This document shows positions 11,340-23,584 of a stretch of 44,707 nt of DNA, one piece after another. This DNA is from Helochares maculicollis (lineage: Eukaryota; Arthropoda; Insecta; Coleoptera; Hydrophilidae): assembly GCA_033557835.1 (NCBI GenBank), contig JAWQRO010000281.1:1-44707 (forward strand), read 5' to 3'. Numbering within the stretch: position 1 is the first letter of the stretch; each line of letters opens with the position of its first letter. A program made the translations under genes and the position numbers. The notes beneath the pieces are model-generated. The model did not search any database and had not been told where the DNA came from. It worked only from the letters and a program-made list of their open reading frames with translations.

Positions 11340-13370
11340 ATATTTCAAAATGGATATTATATGTAAATCCTTTGAAACTTGTTTGTACTCCTACTATTTC
11401 AATAATTAGACTTGATAAGACACTAATACTGCACAAATTGCCGAAATGCAAACTTCATAATTTGCACATACAAGTGAATTTGTCTTCAAAACACAAGATG
11501 ATATGTTGCGGATACATCGTACTTCTAACAAAATTTGGTTCATACAATTGTTTAAATTTTCCACGTGAGCCTTTAACGCTGTTTCGGTGATATGGATTAG
11601 GGGATTTATCTCTGTTTCCTTCAGATTTTTGTGTTTTAATTTTTCAAATATTTCTGAAAGGTCGGCAAATATGATGAAAATTGTAATGAATCATACTGAT
11701 CTTTAGAATTACAGGCTGTGATCATAAGTTTATTTTTAATACAAAACTTATTACAAAAGAGGGTTCTAAGAATTGTGTATAACACACACTCCTACTTGGC
11801 ACTCCACATTATGTTCTTAGCATACTTTGGCATATAACTGTGCAACTTTTATCCTATTACAATCAAATGACCAATATTATCAAGTCTAATATCGTCTAGA
11901 ATTCTAACTATAATGCTTTTATGCTGGATGTACAAGAACCTACTGAGCTTTTTCTTATATTTTTTCTCAATATTTATTGACAGGTAAATCCTAGCTCTCG
12001 TATAATTCATCCAGTTGCCGTCATTATTATTGAAGAATTATCCATAGCAACGCTCAAAGGCCGAGCGAAGCTCTTCAGCAATCTTTGTCAATATTACTTT
12101 TTGCCACAAATAATATGTCACATTCTAATTATTCAATCTGAACCACTCATAAATATATTACAGTAGTTGACCAGGGCAAGTTGGCCTACACTTTATTTGC
12201 ATAGAGGTCGTGATCCATGACATGTAGATCTATTGGTATTATTTAAAACATATTACTAAAGCAACATTTTCTGCGGAACAAGTTCCTGGATGAGAAGAAT
12301 AATTTGCATCAGAGAAAATTGAGCTTTGAAGAACATAGATCTTTATTTTTCCAACTTGAACTTATCCCTTTTTAGGTTCATCTACAGTACTGTCTTGTAC
12401 CTCAAGATCTTGGTTTCTTATAGGAGCCTAACTGTCGTTAATTCATATGGTTTACAAGGCTCATTCTCTTTTGCTGAATGTTCATTAACAATCTCAACAA
12501 AATCAGGTGTGTTCACAAACATTTTCAACATCTTCAGTTTTTCATTTTCCAATAAATGTATACAATATTTTTAATTTATACCCCTTAAAATGACAATAGA
12601 AACGTATTCTTACTTTAAATGCTTCGTGTTTTTATATTCACATTGAGTACAAAGTTGATATAAAACCACACTTTAGCAAAATGTTATTTTTATAGTATTT
12701 TACTTACTTGATATTCAAATCTAACTCAAAAAGAACAATATCATTTGTGCCATGCTCATGTTGTTCCTATTCCTAAACAATGCACATTAGAAGTTTCAAA
12801 ATTGTATGTCAGTACGTGTACCCGTGATCAAATGAACACGCACGGCGGTAATGGGTTAACAGTATATTAAAACAGTTTCGTGTTAGTTCCAATGCTATGC
12901 ATCATTAGCAAATCGCCACTACACCGCGCTGGAGCCTATCTGCAGGAAAAGATGCATTCTAATCAGAATCTAACCAAAGCGACGCTCTTACTTCGTTATT
13001 ACCATGGTTTCCCTTCCTTACTTCATCGTTGAGCAAGTAGGTGATTGGTATCTATTTTGTAACCACAGCATCGTGAACCAATAAAAATAGTGTGGGGTGA
13101 AAACTATTAAATTTAAAAATTGATCAATGTATATTTATTTACTATAACATATAAATAAAATTCTATTAACTCGAGTAAATGTGTAATTGAACGTTGAACA
13201 TTCCTAGCCGTAAACTTAAGCTACTTCACAAACACTCTTCAATAGAATAATGATTGGTTTTACCCATTTGGTGAACTATAAAACTTACGTTTTATGTAGT
13301 TACTTCGATGACTAATTAAGACTTTTATTATTTACTATTAAACGCTTTAAACCAAACAATATCTCAAAAA
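11340..13370. other. AT-rich stretch without a supported gene
   Basis: Only short frames are present. A weak X-box-like site (TTATCCATAGCAAC) lies at about 12040-12053. Positions 12830-13080 are slightly GC-richer but carry no recognisable gene. Confidence 0.45.
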
Positions 13371-13376
13371 GTATTA

Positions 13377-15080
13377 TTTGGTCATAATGCATCTCTATGA
13401 TTATAGCTACATCAATAGTATAAATCTACCAGTAGTCGTATTGTGTGTGTTAGATCTTTATGTAATTAAATTTATGCAATAGAGCATCATATAAATGTTA
13501 ATAATATTAATTAATAATAAATTATTTAAGTTCATGCCCACTGTAATACAAGAACGTGCTAGAGGACCTACAAAATGTTAAACAGCCTCAAAAATACCAT
13601 TGTTCTTTTAGTCATCGTTTTATAGTATAATGAAAGGATCATCCACTAATTTCTTAGCATGTATGCTTGGCAACTGTTGAATTACAATTACCGACAAGAT
13701 CTATTGTTTGGTCATAATGCATCTCTATGATTATTGCTATGTCAATAGTATAAATCTATTAGTGGTTCCTATTAAGTGTGTAGATCTTTATGTAATTAAA
13801 TTTATGCAATAGAGCATCATAATTTATTATTAATTAATATTAAAACTTATAAGTTCACGCCCGCTGTAAAGCGAGAACTTGCTAGAGGACTGACAAAATG
13901 TTAAACAGCCTCAAAAATACCCTCGTTCTTTTAGTTATCATTTTATAGTATAATGATAGGAATCAACTACTAATATCTTAGCATGTATGCTTTTCAACTG
14001 TTAGCATTGAATTTGACGAGTTGATGACTCTAGGAAATACAATCGATACAAAATTATAATCTTCAAAAAATTATTAGGTAAATAATCGTCTCGTTTTATA
14101 ATTAAATATGTTATATTACAATTAGAAAGCTGAGAAGACCCATTAGCAGTAAAAATAACAAAAGTGTTGCAAACCATTTTTTGGGCTTACCGTTGTTTTG
14201 GCAGTGTACATAGACGAATTTACAGTTTATCATTGTAAACTAAAGATAAATTCCAACTATCAGTAGAAATCACAGCCGTGTTTATGATGTACGTACAATA
14301 TAGAGGAAAGTCCGATCACCATAAAAATGGGATTGAAAAAGTATAAATGTAAATTCGAAGAAAATTTGTAAATGTTCGTGTTATACTTGAATTATAGACA
14401 AATTCTAAGTTCAAAGATCAAAAATACGGACAAGATGAAACGAAAGGGTCTTAGCAAAGTATGCTTGGCAACCGTTAACATCGAATTTGACGAGTTTATG
14501 GCCCTAGGAAATAAAATAGATACAGAGAATCACCATTAACATGATTCAGTAAAGAATAGTTTCGTTTTGTATGATAGTTAGTGCCTAGGAAGCCGAAAGG
14601 TATCCAGATTTAAATAAAAACTGTTAATCAATTGACCGACAAGTCTTCGGGAATCTATACATGTGTGTTTATCACGTATGTTGATCGTTTTGTTATGTAA
14701 ATGTATGCAGTAGTGCGTCATATAATTATAATGTTGCAATAGATTAGACGTGGCTAAAGAGTTTAGTAAAGCTAAATTAAATAAATTTATGCCCGCAATA
14801 ATTCGAAAGATTGCTAGAGAGACTGCGGCGTCTTAAACATTAGCCCCAAAAATGCCCTCCTTACAATTTTGATTTGGTTGCCGATCTTCGGGATAATGGT
14901 AGGAATAAATCACTGAATCCTTAGCAAGTTCGCTTGGTAACTGTTAGCATCGAGTTTGGCGAATTTATTGATAAGAATTAATTACGGAGTACTTAGTACA
15001 TATCCTTAGAAACTGTTAGCATTGCATTTGACAAGTATATCACCGTAGAGGAACTGACAGATGCAAATACTACTACTAAA
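13377..15080. repeat. Tandem repeat array, monomer about 470 bp
   Basis: At least four diverged direct copies and a fragment can be followed by eye. A marker block resembling GGCAACTGTTAGCATCGAA occurs near 13671 (partial), 13995, 14469 and 14938, with a fragment near 15012. The spacing from the second to the fourth is 474 and 469 bp. The first two copies are only about 325-330 bp apart, because the first lacks an internal stretch. Their shared beginning, TTTGGTCATAATGCATCTC, lies at 13377 and 13707. Other shared blocks are the TTATGTAATTAAATTTATGC block, AATGTTAAACAGCCTCAAAA and the CTAGGAAATA block. No coding potential is conserved. Confidence 0.8.
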
Positions 15081-15589
15081 ATTATTCGGTATATTTTACT
15101 TTCTATCACGCATCCAGTTTCACTGCAATTTTAGAAATTCTTGTTATGCAATAATTTAAAATGACTGCCTTAATCTGTACTTTTTTACTTCGAGTACAAA
15201 GCTGGAAGCAAATCTGCTGTAGTGGTGCAAAAAATATGTACCGCTTTCGGAGATGTATAACGTCTAAAAATATCTTTGGTTAACAGTCGAATTCATAATT
15301 GACTGCATCACGATAATCGAAAAAACTGTCAACGTTGCTTTAATTTAAGACTTGTTCAACGTACTTTTTTTAGTCTTGGCTCAGTTTTGGCACGATGTAC
15401 GCTTAATTTCCGGGTCGACTGCATAGATCAACGTCTCATGTCCTGTGAGAATGTGTTTAATGATAATTTGGTAGTCAGATGTTGTTGCAGACATTCTCAA
15501 GTAGTCTTAACATTTGTAAACACCTTTTGCAAAACGTCCAATTTTAAAATGCAAATTCATAACTAAAATATGGCCCCAATTTTATAAAG

Positions 15590-16190
15590 TAAATTCATTA
15601 CTAAAAAATCGAGCTTACGCCAGTAAAGTCCCACTTAGGGCTTTTAAATTCATACGGAAATACCTGTAGTTTTACAAAGTTTAGTATTTTTGTCACAATT
15701 TTGTAAAATTTTCATTCCATGACCTAGTAAAAATTGAATTCTCAAAATTAAAAAAGTGGCATTTCCTGTGCTCCGATCTTGTTGAAAATTGACATAAATC
15801 AATATTTCTTGATATTTAAGACCTGCACAGTCGGGTAGAGAATTTTAATGATTAAGTTACTTGAAAACGTTTCAAAACTGTGTAGGTAAATATGTATTTC
15901 CGGTAGGCTTCAAATGCTGATACGGATATACGGTTTTGCGATAATAACCGTATGCCAAATTTCGTCATTCTACTTCAAACAGTCTAACCGTTATTGTATT
16001 TACAGTCATACACCCACAAACACATACAACATGCCAAAAATAGTCGAAATGGATTCAGGGGCTGAATTCATTCAAATTGTGAATATTCTTCAAAATCTCG
16101 ATGTCGAATTTTTTCATGATCCCAATATCTTTCCTTTACTATACTTCGTATATGGAAATGTTAAAATGTGTAGTTTTGAAACCAAACGAA
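15590..16190 (+). repeat. Dispersed repeat family, copy ii
   Basis: This is the longest of three recognised copies and carries all blocks: GTAAAGTCCCACTT, TGTGCTCCGATCTTGTTG, GATACGGATATACGG, TTTTGCGATAATAACCGTA and TTTTTCATGATCCCAATA. It matches 4945-5450 in the same orientation and 18800-19130 in reverse complement. The open frame at 15914-16408 overlaps it but is not open in the other copies, so I treat that frame as chance. Confidence 0.65.
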
Positions 16191-16969
16191 ATGCAACAGC
16201 TCTGTGGCCTAAATGGGGTTTCAAAATAACTTGCCAATATTATATTAAAATCGGCAAGATCTCAAATTGTTGGTCGAAGTTCCAAATTCTTAAGTTCCTC
16301 GACCAGGGTTTGACCAGGACGTTTGTTGTCTACAACGCGCTCTCTGAGTTGTTTGAAGAACTTACACAAATCGCTCTAGATAGAGTTTTCTCGCCAAATG
16401 ACATTTGAAACATTTTTAATGTTTCGGAATCAAATTTTGGTGCAACAGTTAATGCAACTTCATTCCTATATATCCTATAAATCGAAAAATGCCATTTTTA
16501 ATAGATCTCATTTGGAGAAGCACGCTTCATTTAAATGGGCAAAATCTTACTGTATCAGTAGTACATTAATAAGAATAACAAAAATAAATTATGAGTATTG
16601 TACTCGAAAGGACAATTGTTATTGTAGGTACGATACATGCCAATCAGAATAGTATAGATCCCTTTTGCTACCAATAATTGCACTGCATATCTAACGTTTT
16701 ACCACAATAAATTACAAAGGCAAAACTCAAATCGACGAATTGCGGATATTTGGAGAATTCAATTCTGCAACCCAAGACAATTAATACATTCACTTTGCGT
16801 TTACGAGAATGTATGAAATAGAACAAGAACAGTCACACATGGAAAATTAACATGTAAGAGAATCAAAATAAAGTAACAAATAAATAAGTAAATTGGAATA
16901 ACGTCAAGTAGAAAATCCCTCCCAATATTTGAAAGTATCGATCATACCACAGAGCGACCTTCCTTCCGC
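16191..16969. other. AT-rich stretch without a supported gene
   Basis: Short open frames at 16398-16652 and nearby show no motif. Nothing further can be supported. Confidence 0.4.
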
Positions 16970-18134
16970 CGAAATTAAAAATAAAATGCAAAGAAACATG
17001 AAAAGCTTTTAAGAGGTCTGAGGAGCAGCGCGGCACGGCGCGCAGCAGCAGCGGCGGCAAAGTCGAAAGGTTTTGCCATTTCCCAACAAATTCGACCTGT
17101 GGATGCAGGTTTAAACTTCCATAAGCACCACGCCAAGGAGTATTGCGCAAAGAAACGAGTCGAGTGGAGCGACTACAATTTCTGCGAGACGAAAGGATTT
17201 ACCGTTTCGACAATCACGGAAGCACCATGAAAAGAGGCAGCCCAGTAACGGTACCATAGCTCAAATGATAGGCTACGAATTTCGTTAGGAAATTTCTAAC
17301 ATCCGCTTGTCCTAAATTCGTTCATCCCTATCCGCAATTCTTGACCAAAAGAGGCGTTCTTTCTCAATTTGCTTCTTTTCCACATGAACGCTGGTCTCGA
17401 GTCTGGTCGGTCGAAAAATACCTCCACACAGTAAAGAACTCCGCACTTCGGTGCTGTTGAATCAGAAAAGAAATCATGATCGAGGTTCGTGCGGGACCTG
17501 CAAGACAACACCATAGGCCACACTATAACCCCGTCATCTGCTTTTCTGTGGGATTATCAGCAAAAATGGGTCGATATCCGTGGAAAATCGTCTAGAGGAC
17601 CTCGGAAAACGTGCAAATTGATCGGGAAAATCTTCCATTCGCCAGAAACCGACGTAAAATTTATCGTAACCCAAGCGGGGCCTGTGAAAGGTGCCAAGCG
17701 ATCGCGCATATCTCTACACTTGTAAATTCCTTTCATAGAATAACGTCAGAAGAGCCGCATGCGCTTTTCGGTCGATTCCCATTAAACAGAACACCGTAGA
17801 GCGGAGTGTTGATGTTAAGCCCATCTGCTCTCCGAACTTATTTTCCGTAGTTGAAGTACAGTGAACTGTGCGACGTTTGTGCTAAAACCAACGAATTCTT
17901 TCGCAACACCACACCAAATGATTCGACAAGCTTATTTACCGAAAACGATTCTCATCTGATGATATTTTTGAGTATTACGTGATTTTTATTTGAAAATTGC
18001 CCGTATACGGTGTGTTTTCAAAGTGTTTCCAGGACAGCAGTGGCGTCAGAGTCGAATATCGCCCTCAAATATCCCCAATACGGACCTCAACTACAACGAG
18101 TAACTGAAGGATTGCTGTTGCTTGCGTATTTAAG
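16970..18134 (+). promoter_or_regulatory. GC-richer block, possible distal promoter and non-coding first exon of the CSRNP gene
   Basis: The block differs from the surrounding AT-rich DNA in having many CG dinucleotides, a CAG/GCG-rich run near 17020-17060, and a CRE-like word (AACGTCAG) near 17742. It closes with TTTAAG followed by GTATAA at 18135, a reasonable splice donor. The CSRNP coding exon begins six bases after a strong acceptor at 23578, so an upstream non-coding exon is expected, and this block is the best candidate on the same strand. Several ATG triplets with short frames occur in it. Linking the block to CSRNP is inference; RNA evidence is lacking. Confidence 0.35.
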
Positions 18135-18799
18135 GTATAATAAATTTTTCATCGCCTTATCAACTTTGTACTTATAACTCGCTTACATGGCTCAATATAG
18201 CTAGTTATCTAACAGAAACTGCTTGTACAGAAAAGACATTGGCAAAAAATAATTACTGAAACAATTTACAAAGTAGATCTTTTTGCAATTCTTATGCGCC
18301 AATTCAGTTCTACTTTCAAAACCCGCCGCTGGGTACCATGCATACATTCTCTTTATTCACTTCTAACTAATCATAATAAGCAAACCAATGACGCAAAAAT
18401 TATTTCCATCCATTCTTACCGCAGAATTTGGTTTACCCAGAATGTGTTATTCCGAAGCTGCTTTTAGTTTCAATTTGCAACTCGGGCTGCTCTACAATTA
18501 AAATTAACGATTTGGAGTAAAAGTATAAAATTAAAATGTAAGCTAGTGAGCAGACAAGAGACCTAGATTAATCTAGGCCAAGTTTAAAAGCAACCTCCAA
18601 AATTCGTACGTATTGTTCTCTAGTATACAAGTTGTTTCGAAAATATCTTTATTCTTCCCCGCACAGAATCTATCAAGCGTTAACTGAAATATCGAAACTT
18701 TCTATGCGAAAATTAGATAACGTGTTTTCCTACAGAGGCGTCCATTTCCTATGATAAGACTATTTGCAAAGCTCTTACTGGTTGTATATTTATACTTTA

Positions 18800-19130
18800 A
18801 GCATTCGCGTAGTACTATACGAAGGTATTGCGATCATGAAAAATTCAACCTTGCGATTATGACAGATTTCCCCGTTTTGAGGACCCCTAAACCCATTTTG
18901 ATCACTTTTGGTGTCCCAATTACGTGCGTTGGCGCAAATATTTATGAAAACACAATATATACCATTTGAGGTGGACCGTTGAAATTTAGCATACGGCTAT
19001 TATCGCAAAATCATAGATTTGTATCGATTTTTGCAGGTTATACGACTACCGAAACTGCTTGTTTACCTCCACAATTTTTAATTTTTTTCAAGTAAATAAG
19101 TCGTTAAAATAGTGCTATCGAGTTAAACTT
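18800..19130 (-). repeat. Dispersed repeat family, copy iii, inverted
   Basis: The reverse complement matches 15820-16180: an ATTTTAACGACTTATTTACTT block, a TGTGGAGGTAAA block, TTTTGCGATAATAGCCGTA, then TTTTTCATGATCGCAATA. It is moderately diverged. The small frame at 18751-18969 (+) is a shadow inside it. Confidence 0.65.
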
Positions 19131-19344
19131 TTGTACACATCTTCAATGGCCCAAACAAACTGTGTATACAAAACGCCAACATGACCGGATGTTTTTTTTT
19201 ATTTTAAAAATTAGAACAAAGTCAAAAAATTGGAACGCTATGAGAAAATTAAAATATAAAAAGATTTAGTATATAAAAAAGTCAAGCTTTCAAAACGAAT
19301 TTAATATATGTTAATTTGAATTTGAAGAATGCGCTTTGTCACCT

Positions 19345-19435
19345 ATGTCTGGCACAGTCGATACGAGCTTCGCTTCCAATTAAACATGTCAATCTTAGGA
19401 TTTAATATACAGACACACTTTAGTATTAAAAGTCC
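19345..19435. repeat. Partial fold-back element arm
   Basis: This matches the left arm of the fold-back element at 19641 over about 85 bases, with blocks GGCACAGTCGAT, CGCTTCCAATTAAAC and TTAGGATTTAA. It is diverged, and no right arm follows before the next copy. Confidence 0.55.
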
Positions 19436-19640
19436 GTTCATAAGTAATACTCGTTGCATTTTAAAGTCAGAATTTGTAACACAAGAAAAAATTTAAAAAA
19501 AATTGGAATGCCGAGGAAAATATTAGTTATAAATTGGTACTTAGCTAAATGCGACTTTGTTATTTTGAATCGTGAACTACAATCAAATCTTGTTGTAAGA
19601 GGAAAATTAATCACGATAATGATGTAACGCAAAAATGTGT

Positions 19641-19938
19641 AAGTTGCGCCTTCGGCGCAGCCGATTCGGGATTCGCTCTCAATTAAACGCGCCAGCCTAA
19701 GGTTTTAACATCCAGAAACATTCCGCTACTAAAAGTGTCAACCAAGACCTCTACAACACGAATATTTTATGAAATTAATATAAAAGAATTGTATCGACAG
19801 CAGCCTTGCTTCACGTATAACAAAGGAAGGTTGTAGTTGGCGCTCTTAGTAACGGAATGTTTCTGTATGTTAAAAGTTTAGATTGGCGCTCTTAATTGAG
19901 AGCGAAGCTTAAACCGGTTGCGCCGAAGGCGCAGCTTA
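19641..19938. repeat. Fold-back (inverted-arm) repeat element, copy 1
   Basis: The left arm (19641-19738) and right arm (19850-19938) are imperfect reverse complements over about 90 bases. They share GTTGCGCCTTCGGCGCAG with TGCGCCGAAGGCGCAGC, a GCTCTCAATTAA block with TTAATTGAGAGC, and an ACATCCAGAAACATTCCG block. The arm tips are small hairpins themselves. The roughly 110-bp centre includes AAAGAATTGTATCGAC, which is also found in copy 2. There is no transposase, so it resembles a MITE or fold-back element. Confidence 0.8.
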
Positions 19939-20212
19939 CATATTTTGCAATTGTTTAGAAAAACTTAATTTTGTTGATTGATTTTATTCTTATGTTGAGA
20001 TTTAATTTTAATTCACTATTCAAAATAATAAACAAAATCAGATTTAGTTGCGGATCCTTCTATAATAAACTGTGTTTTAAACAGTTCTGGAATAGAATTT
20101 AACGAATTTTGATGTTGCTTCTGTTATTGAATCGTTAACTACAATCGAATTTCGATAGTAAATATAATTAATCACGAAAATTAACTTATCTGTTAACATC
20201 TACAAAAGTTAC

Positions 20213-20471
20213 AAGTTGCGCCTTCAGCGCAGCTCATTTCAGCTTCGCTCTCAATTAAGAGCGCCAACCTAAGTTTCTAGCATCTACAAACATTATGCTA
20301 GCAAGAGCGTTACCTAAGACCTTCTATTAAATTAAACTAAAAGAATTGTATCGACTACAGCATTGCCTAACAAAAGGTCTTAGTTGACACTCATTAATAG
20401 AGAAATGATTCTGAATTTTCGAAGTTTTGGTTGATGCTGCTAATTGAGAGCGAAGCTCAAATCGGCAGCAA
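20213..20471. repeat. Fold-back repeat element, copy 2
   Basis: It has the same architecture as 19641-19938: GTTGCGCCTTCAGCGCAG at the left tip, GCTCTCAATTAAGAGCGCCA, the shared centre AAAGAATTGTATCGAC, and a right arm TAATTGAGAGCGAAGCTC. The 80-odd bases before it also match those before copy 1 (ATTGAATCG-GAACTACAATC and TTAATCACGA blocks). The repeat unit is therefore longer than the hairpin and lies in direct tandem, about 572 bp apart. Confidence 0.75.
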
Positions 20472-20479
20472 ACACTTTT

Positions 20480-23400
20480 TGAATGTTTTGAACTCAGAAT
20501 TGGGTATCATTTCATATCTGTTTTTGAAACTATTTAAAAGTAGGATCATAATTTTCAAAGTAATTTATTATTACGTTTATTCAAGTAATGTGGCGTGGAG
20601 ACATTCCATATTTTTTTGTTTATATTGAGTACCACCATTTCATTTATTTATATGGTTCTTTTGTTTCTATTTTTTAAATGTATTGCCGAACAATCAAGAC
20701 TTGATTATTTAATTGTAGTTTGATTTACGATTTCGTCTTCATTTACTTTGATCAAATGATAAATATTTTATAACCTATAAATGACATTTGCGATTTTGTA
20801 ATTTGGGCGTAAAATCTTTAATAATTGATGAAATAGTTTCGACGTTTCGTCATTAATCTGCTAATTAAACAAAAGACTTGCCCATAGCAAGCCTGAAATA
20901 ATTATCGGTCGCCTTATACTTTATACATACTATTGATTTTGTGCTCGCTACAGATTACAACGGAATGCTTAAATATCCAGAAAATAATTTTAAAGTGCGT
21001 TTGGTTTAATTAGGTTGTAAAAACCTTCAAATGAATTTAAACGTGACTGGGGGTTCTAATTGTACCCCGACGAATATTGAGGGCGCAAAGAAAGACGTGC
21101 TAACGCAACGGCTTTGCTGTTTCACCTGTTTGATACAAACGTCTGTAGAAAGGCACCTGTCTGTAGTCTGTTAACATCAGCACTACGTGCAACTAAAAAT
21201 GTAAAAACGATACGCTTTTCAATCTATTTAGGTGTGACTATTTAGTTTAGTTTGTTAATAGGTGTTTAATAAGCATAAAACTTTTCCATTTTTACAAGAA
21301 CAATATTTGCGTAACAATTTTATTTCTAGTGCATATTATAACCAGTTTAGAATCTGCAAAACTTTATACTTTGTAAATTGGGTTTCACAGATTTGCGTTC
21401 TTTTTACTGTTTGGCGTAGTTGTTGGGAAACTTTAACTTCAGCCAAACATATTTGTGGAAATCAAAGCATAATATACGCATTGAATTTATCGTCATTTCG
21501 GTGACTGAATTTTTCCTTAGTTCATATAGAAAACAACTTAAACCTCAAATAATCTATTATATTTTTCTTTCAAGTTATAAAACCTCCTTGCAAGTTATTC
21601 ATTTAATCTGAGTATAAAATTACCTACGCAATCTACCAATGTCGGTTATCTCATTTATACACATTGTTTATTCGGAATAAATAAAAATAAGAGCTATAAA
21701 TCTCTAGATAAATGCAATTAATCGCGCTTATATTGCACATCTTGTGGGCTTTAGATTCGAAGATCGTCTATTAGAATCGTATTGATATTTATCCTTAAAC
21801 AACTTTGTTTAATAGGATAAATTGTAAATACTGTTAAACAACGTAGTCCTCAAATAGCTTAAGATAGTAATTCCATATAAATGATTTAAAACTGTCTATA
21901 TCGGGCCCAGTGCAGCTCCGTTAACAGATTTACTATACAATGACTACAGCCTAGTCATTCGACTTTAGAAAATAAGCCAATTCTTGGCAAAACAGTTTGA
22001 AAACAATTCTAAAATTCACCAATGTATTAAAACAAAAAATCAAGCTAAGTGCACCCCTTGAAACAACAAAATCATCACCTTTATAAAAAAAATCTCTTCA
22101 ATTTGTCGACTATGATAGGTCCTTGATATGGATCATTGGTAGATCAATTTAAAAATGAAAAAATTTAACCTAATTTTACCGAATTCACTTAAGTCTGACA
22201 TAGAGTTACATGTCTAATTTGACGTTTATGTCTTTCTACCTTTTCTTCGTTTTGCCTCTTGTTCAGTTGTAATTTGTGAAGAAGTTTTTTGGTTTTTTCA
22301 GGTAAGCCGGATCTAAAAAGCTACGTAGCACTAATTGTATGCAAAGTAGGTTCAAGCAATTTAAAAATAGTTTTATTGGTTAGCTAATTAATTCATTTTA
22401 TTCCATATCTCTTTGATAATCCCCTTAATTCGACAACGAAAAATTAACCTAGCTTAACTCTTTTAATTATTAATATTTTTCAACAGAACTATTATTTTTA
22501 TTATTTTATTGAACATCTTTTGGTGGACAACTAATCTATAATTTGTGCAAAATAAACAAATTAATGTTTTAATGATACTACTCACAAATTTTTTTTTCAA
22601 TATCAGTATTGCTAGTCTCTCTGACACATTTCTTTATTGCTATTGTGACATTTTCATAAATAAAATGTTTTCTAAGACTGATACCTGTTACATGAAAATC
22701 ACGTAGCACTACATGCAACCTAAACGACAACTCAATATTTATAGGATAGATAACATTAGATTGATATTGTCTATTATGTCATTTTTAAAGAATAACAGCA
22801 ACCATGCCCAACTAATTATCTTTTGCATTTTTACTGATGCTATTAAACTAACATTGCTAAATCTAATCGAAATTTAAGTATCATAATGGTACTCTGCTGA
22901 TACCCAGCTTTGGTCGATACTATTTGCATAATTCTGTCAAAACAGTTATAGTTTCCCAGGTTTAATACATATCATCTTCCATTTAAACCAAAAACCGATG
23001 TATCGTTTAAAAGCAAAATTTTATTTCTATTATATATTTACTTATGTAAATGTGCAAGCTCACATTAATTTTATGTGTTGCTTCATCTTTAATTTATACA
23101 TTCAATAATATTCAGTACAACACTTCTGTACTCCTAAATAGTACTTTCGTGCCACAGACCAATTTTTATTTGATATCCGTTTTATAATTCGAAAACATAT
23201 TATGGTGCAACTAATTAAATGCAACTTGAATTTAAGAGTAAATTTTCATATTTTCTTCTTTTCACAAAGAGCGACCTCTCAAAAGCAATTCACTTACACC
23301 TTACAAATAAATTAACGTCATACCTGAACAAAAACTAGACAAGCAAAATAATTAGTTTCTAAAATCACCAATCAACTTTAAGTAATTTAAAATGTCCTGC

Positions 23401-23570
23401 AATGATTAGTCAGTTTAAATTTAATTCAGATGTACAATTTTCAATTCTTTCTGTCCATATTTGTCTTCACTTATTTGAGTCGAAATAGTAGCTGGACGAA
23501 AACTAATACTAAATATCAGTGCCAGCACTACGACTTCGACTGAGCATTTGAAATAATCTCAATTTTTCTT
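20480..23570. other. AT-rich stretch, probably intronic or upstream of CSRNP
   Basis: No gene was recognised. A somewhat GC-richer piece at 21040-21200 has no identifiable motif. A minus-strand frame at 22189-22312 is Lys/Glu/Arg-rich only because the plus strand is pyrimidine-rich. If the exon proposed at 16970-18134 is right, this is the large first intron. Confidence 0.4.
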
Positions 23571-23578
23571 TATTGCAG
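23565..23578 (+). promoter_or_regulatory. Splice acceptor before the CSRNP coding exon
   Basis: TTTCTTTATTGCAG is a pyrimidine-rich acceptor ending six bases before the start codon. It implies at least one upstream non-coding exon, and TGA at 23549-23551 blocks an unspliced extension. Confidence 0.75.
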
Positions 23579-23584
23579 AACAAT

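Noticed and set aside
15914..16408. 164-codon plus-strand open frame
   Set aside because: It overlaps a dispersed repeat whose other copies are not open, and it shows no motif.
22189..22312. Minus-strand frame with a Lys/Glu/Arg-rich, coiled-coil-like peptide and an acceptor-like border
   Set aside because: The plus strand is a pyrimidine-rich tract here, which alone produces such residues on the minus strand; no further support.
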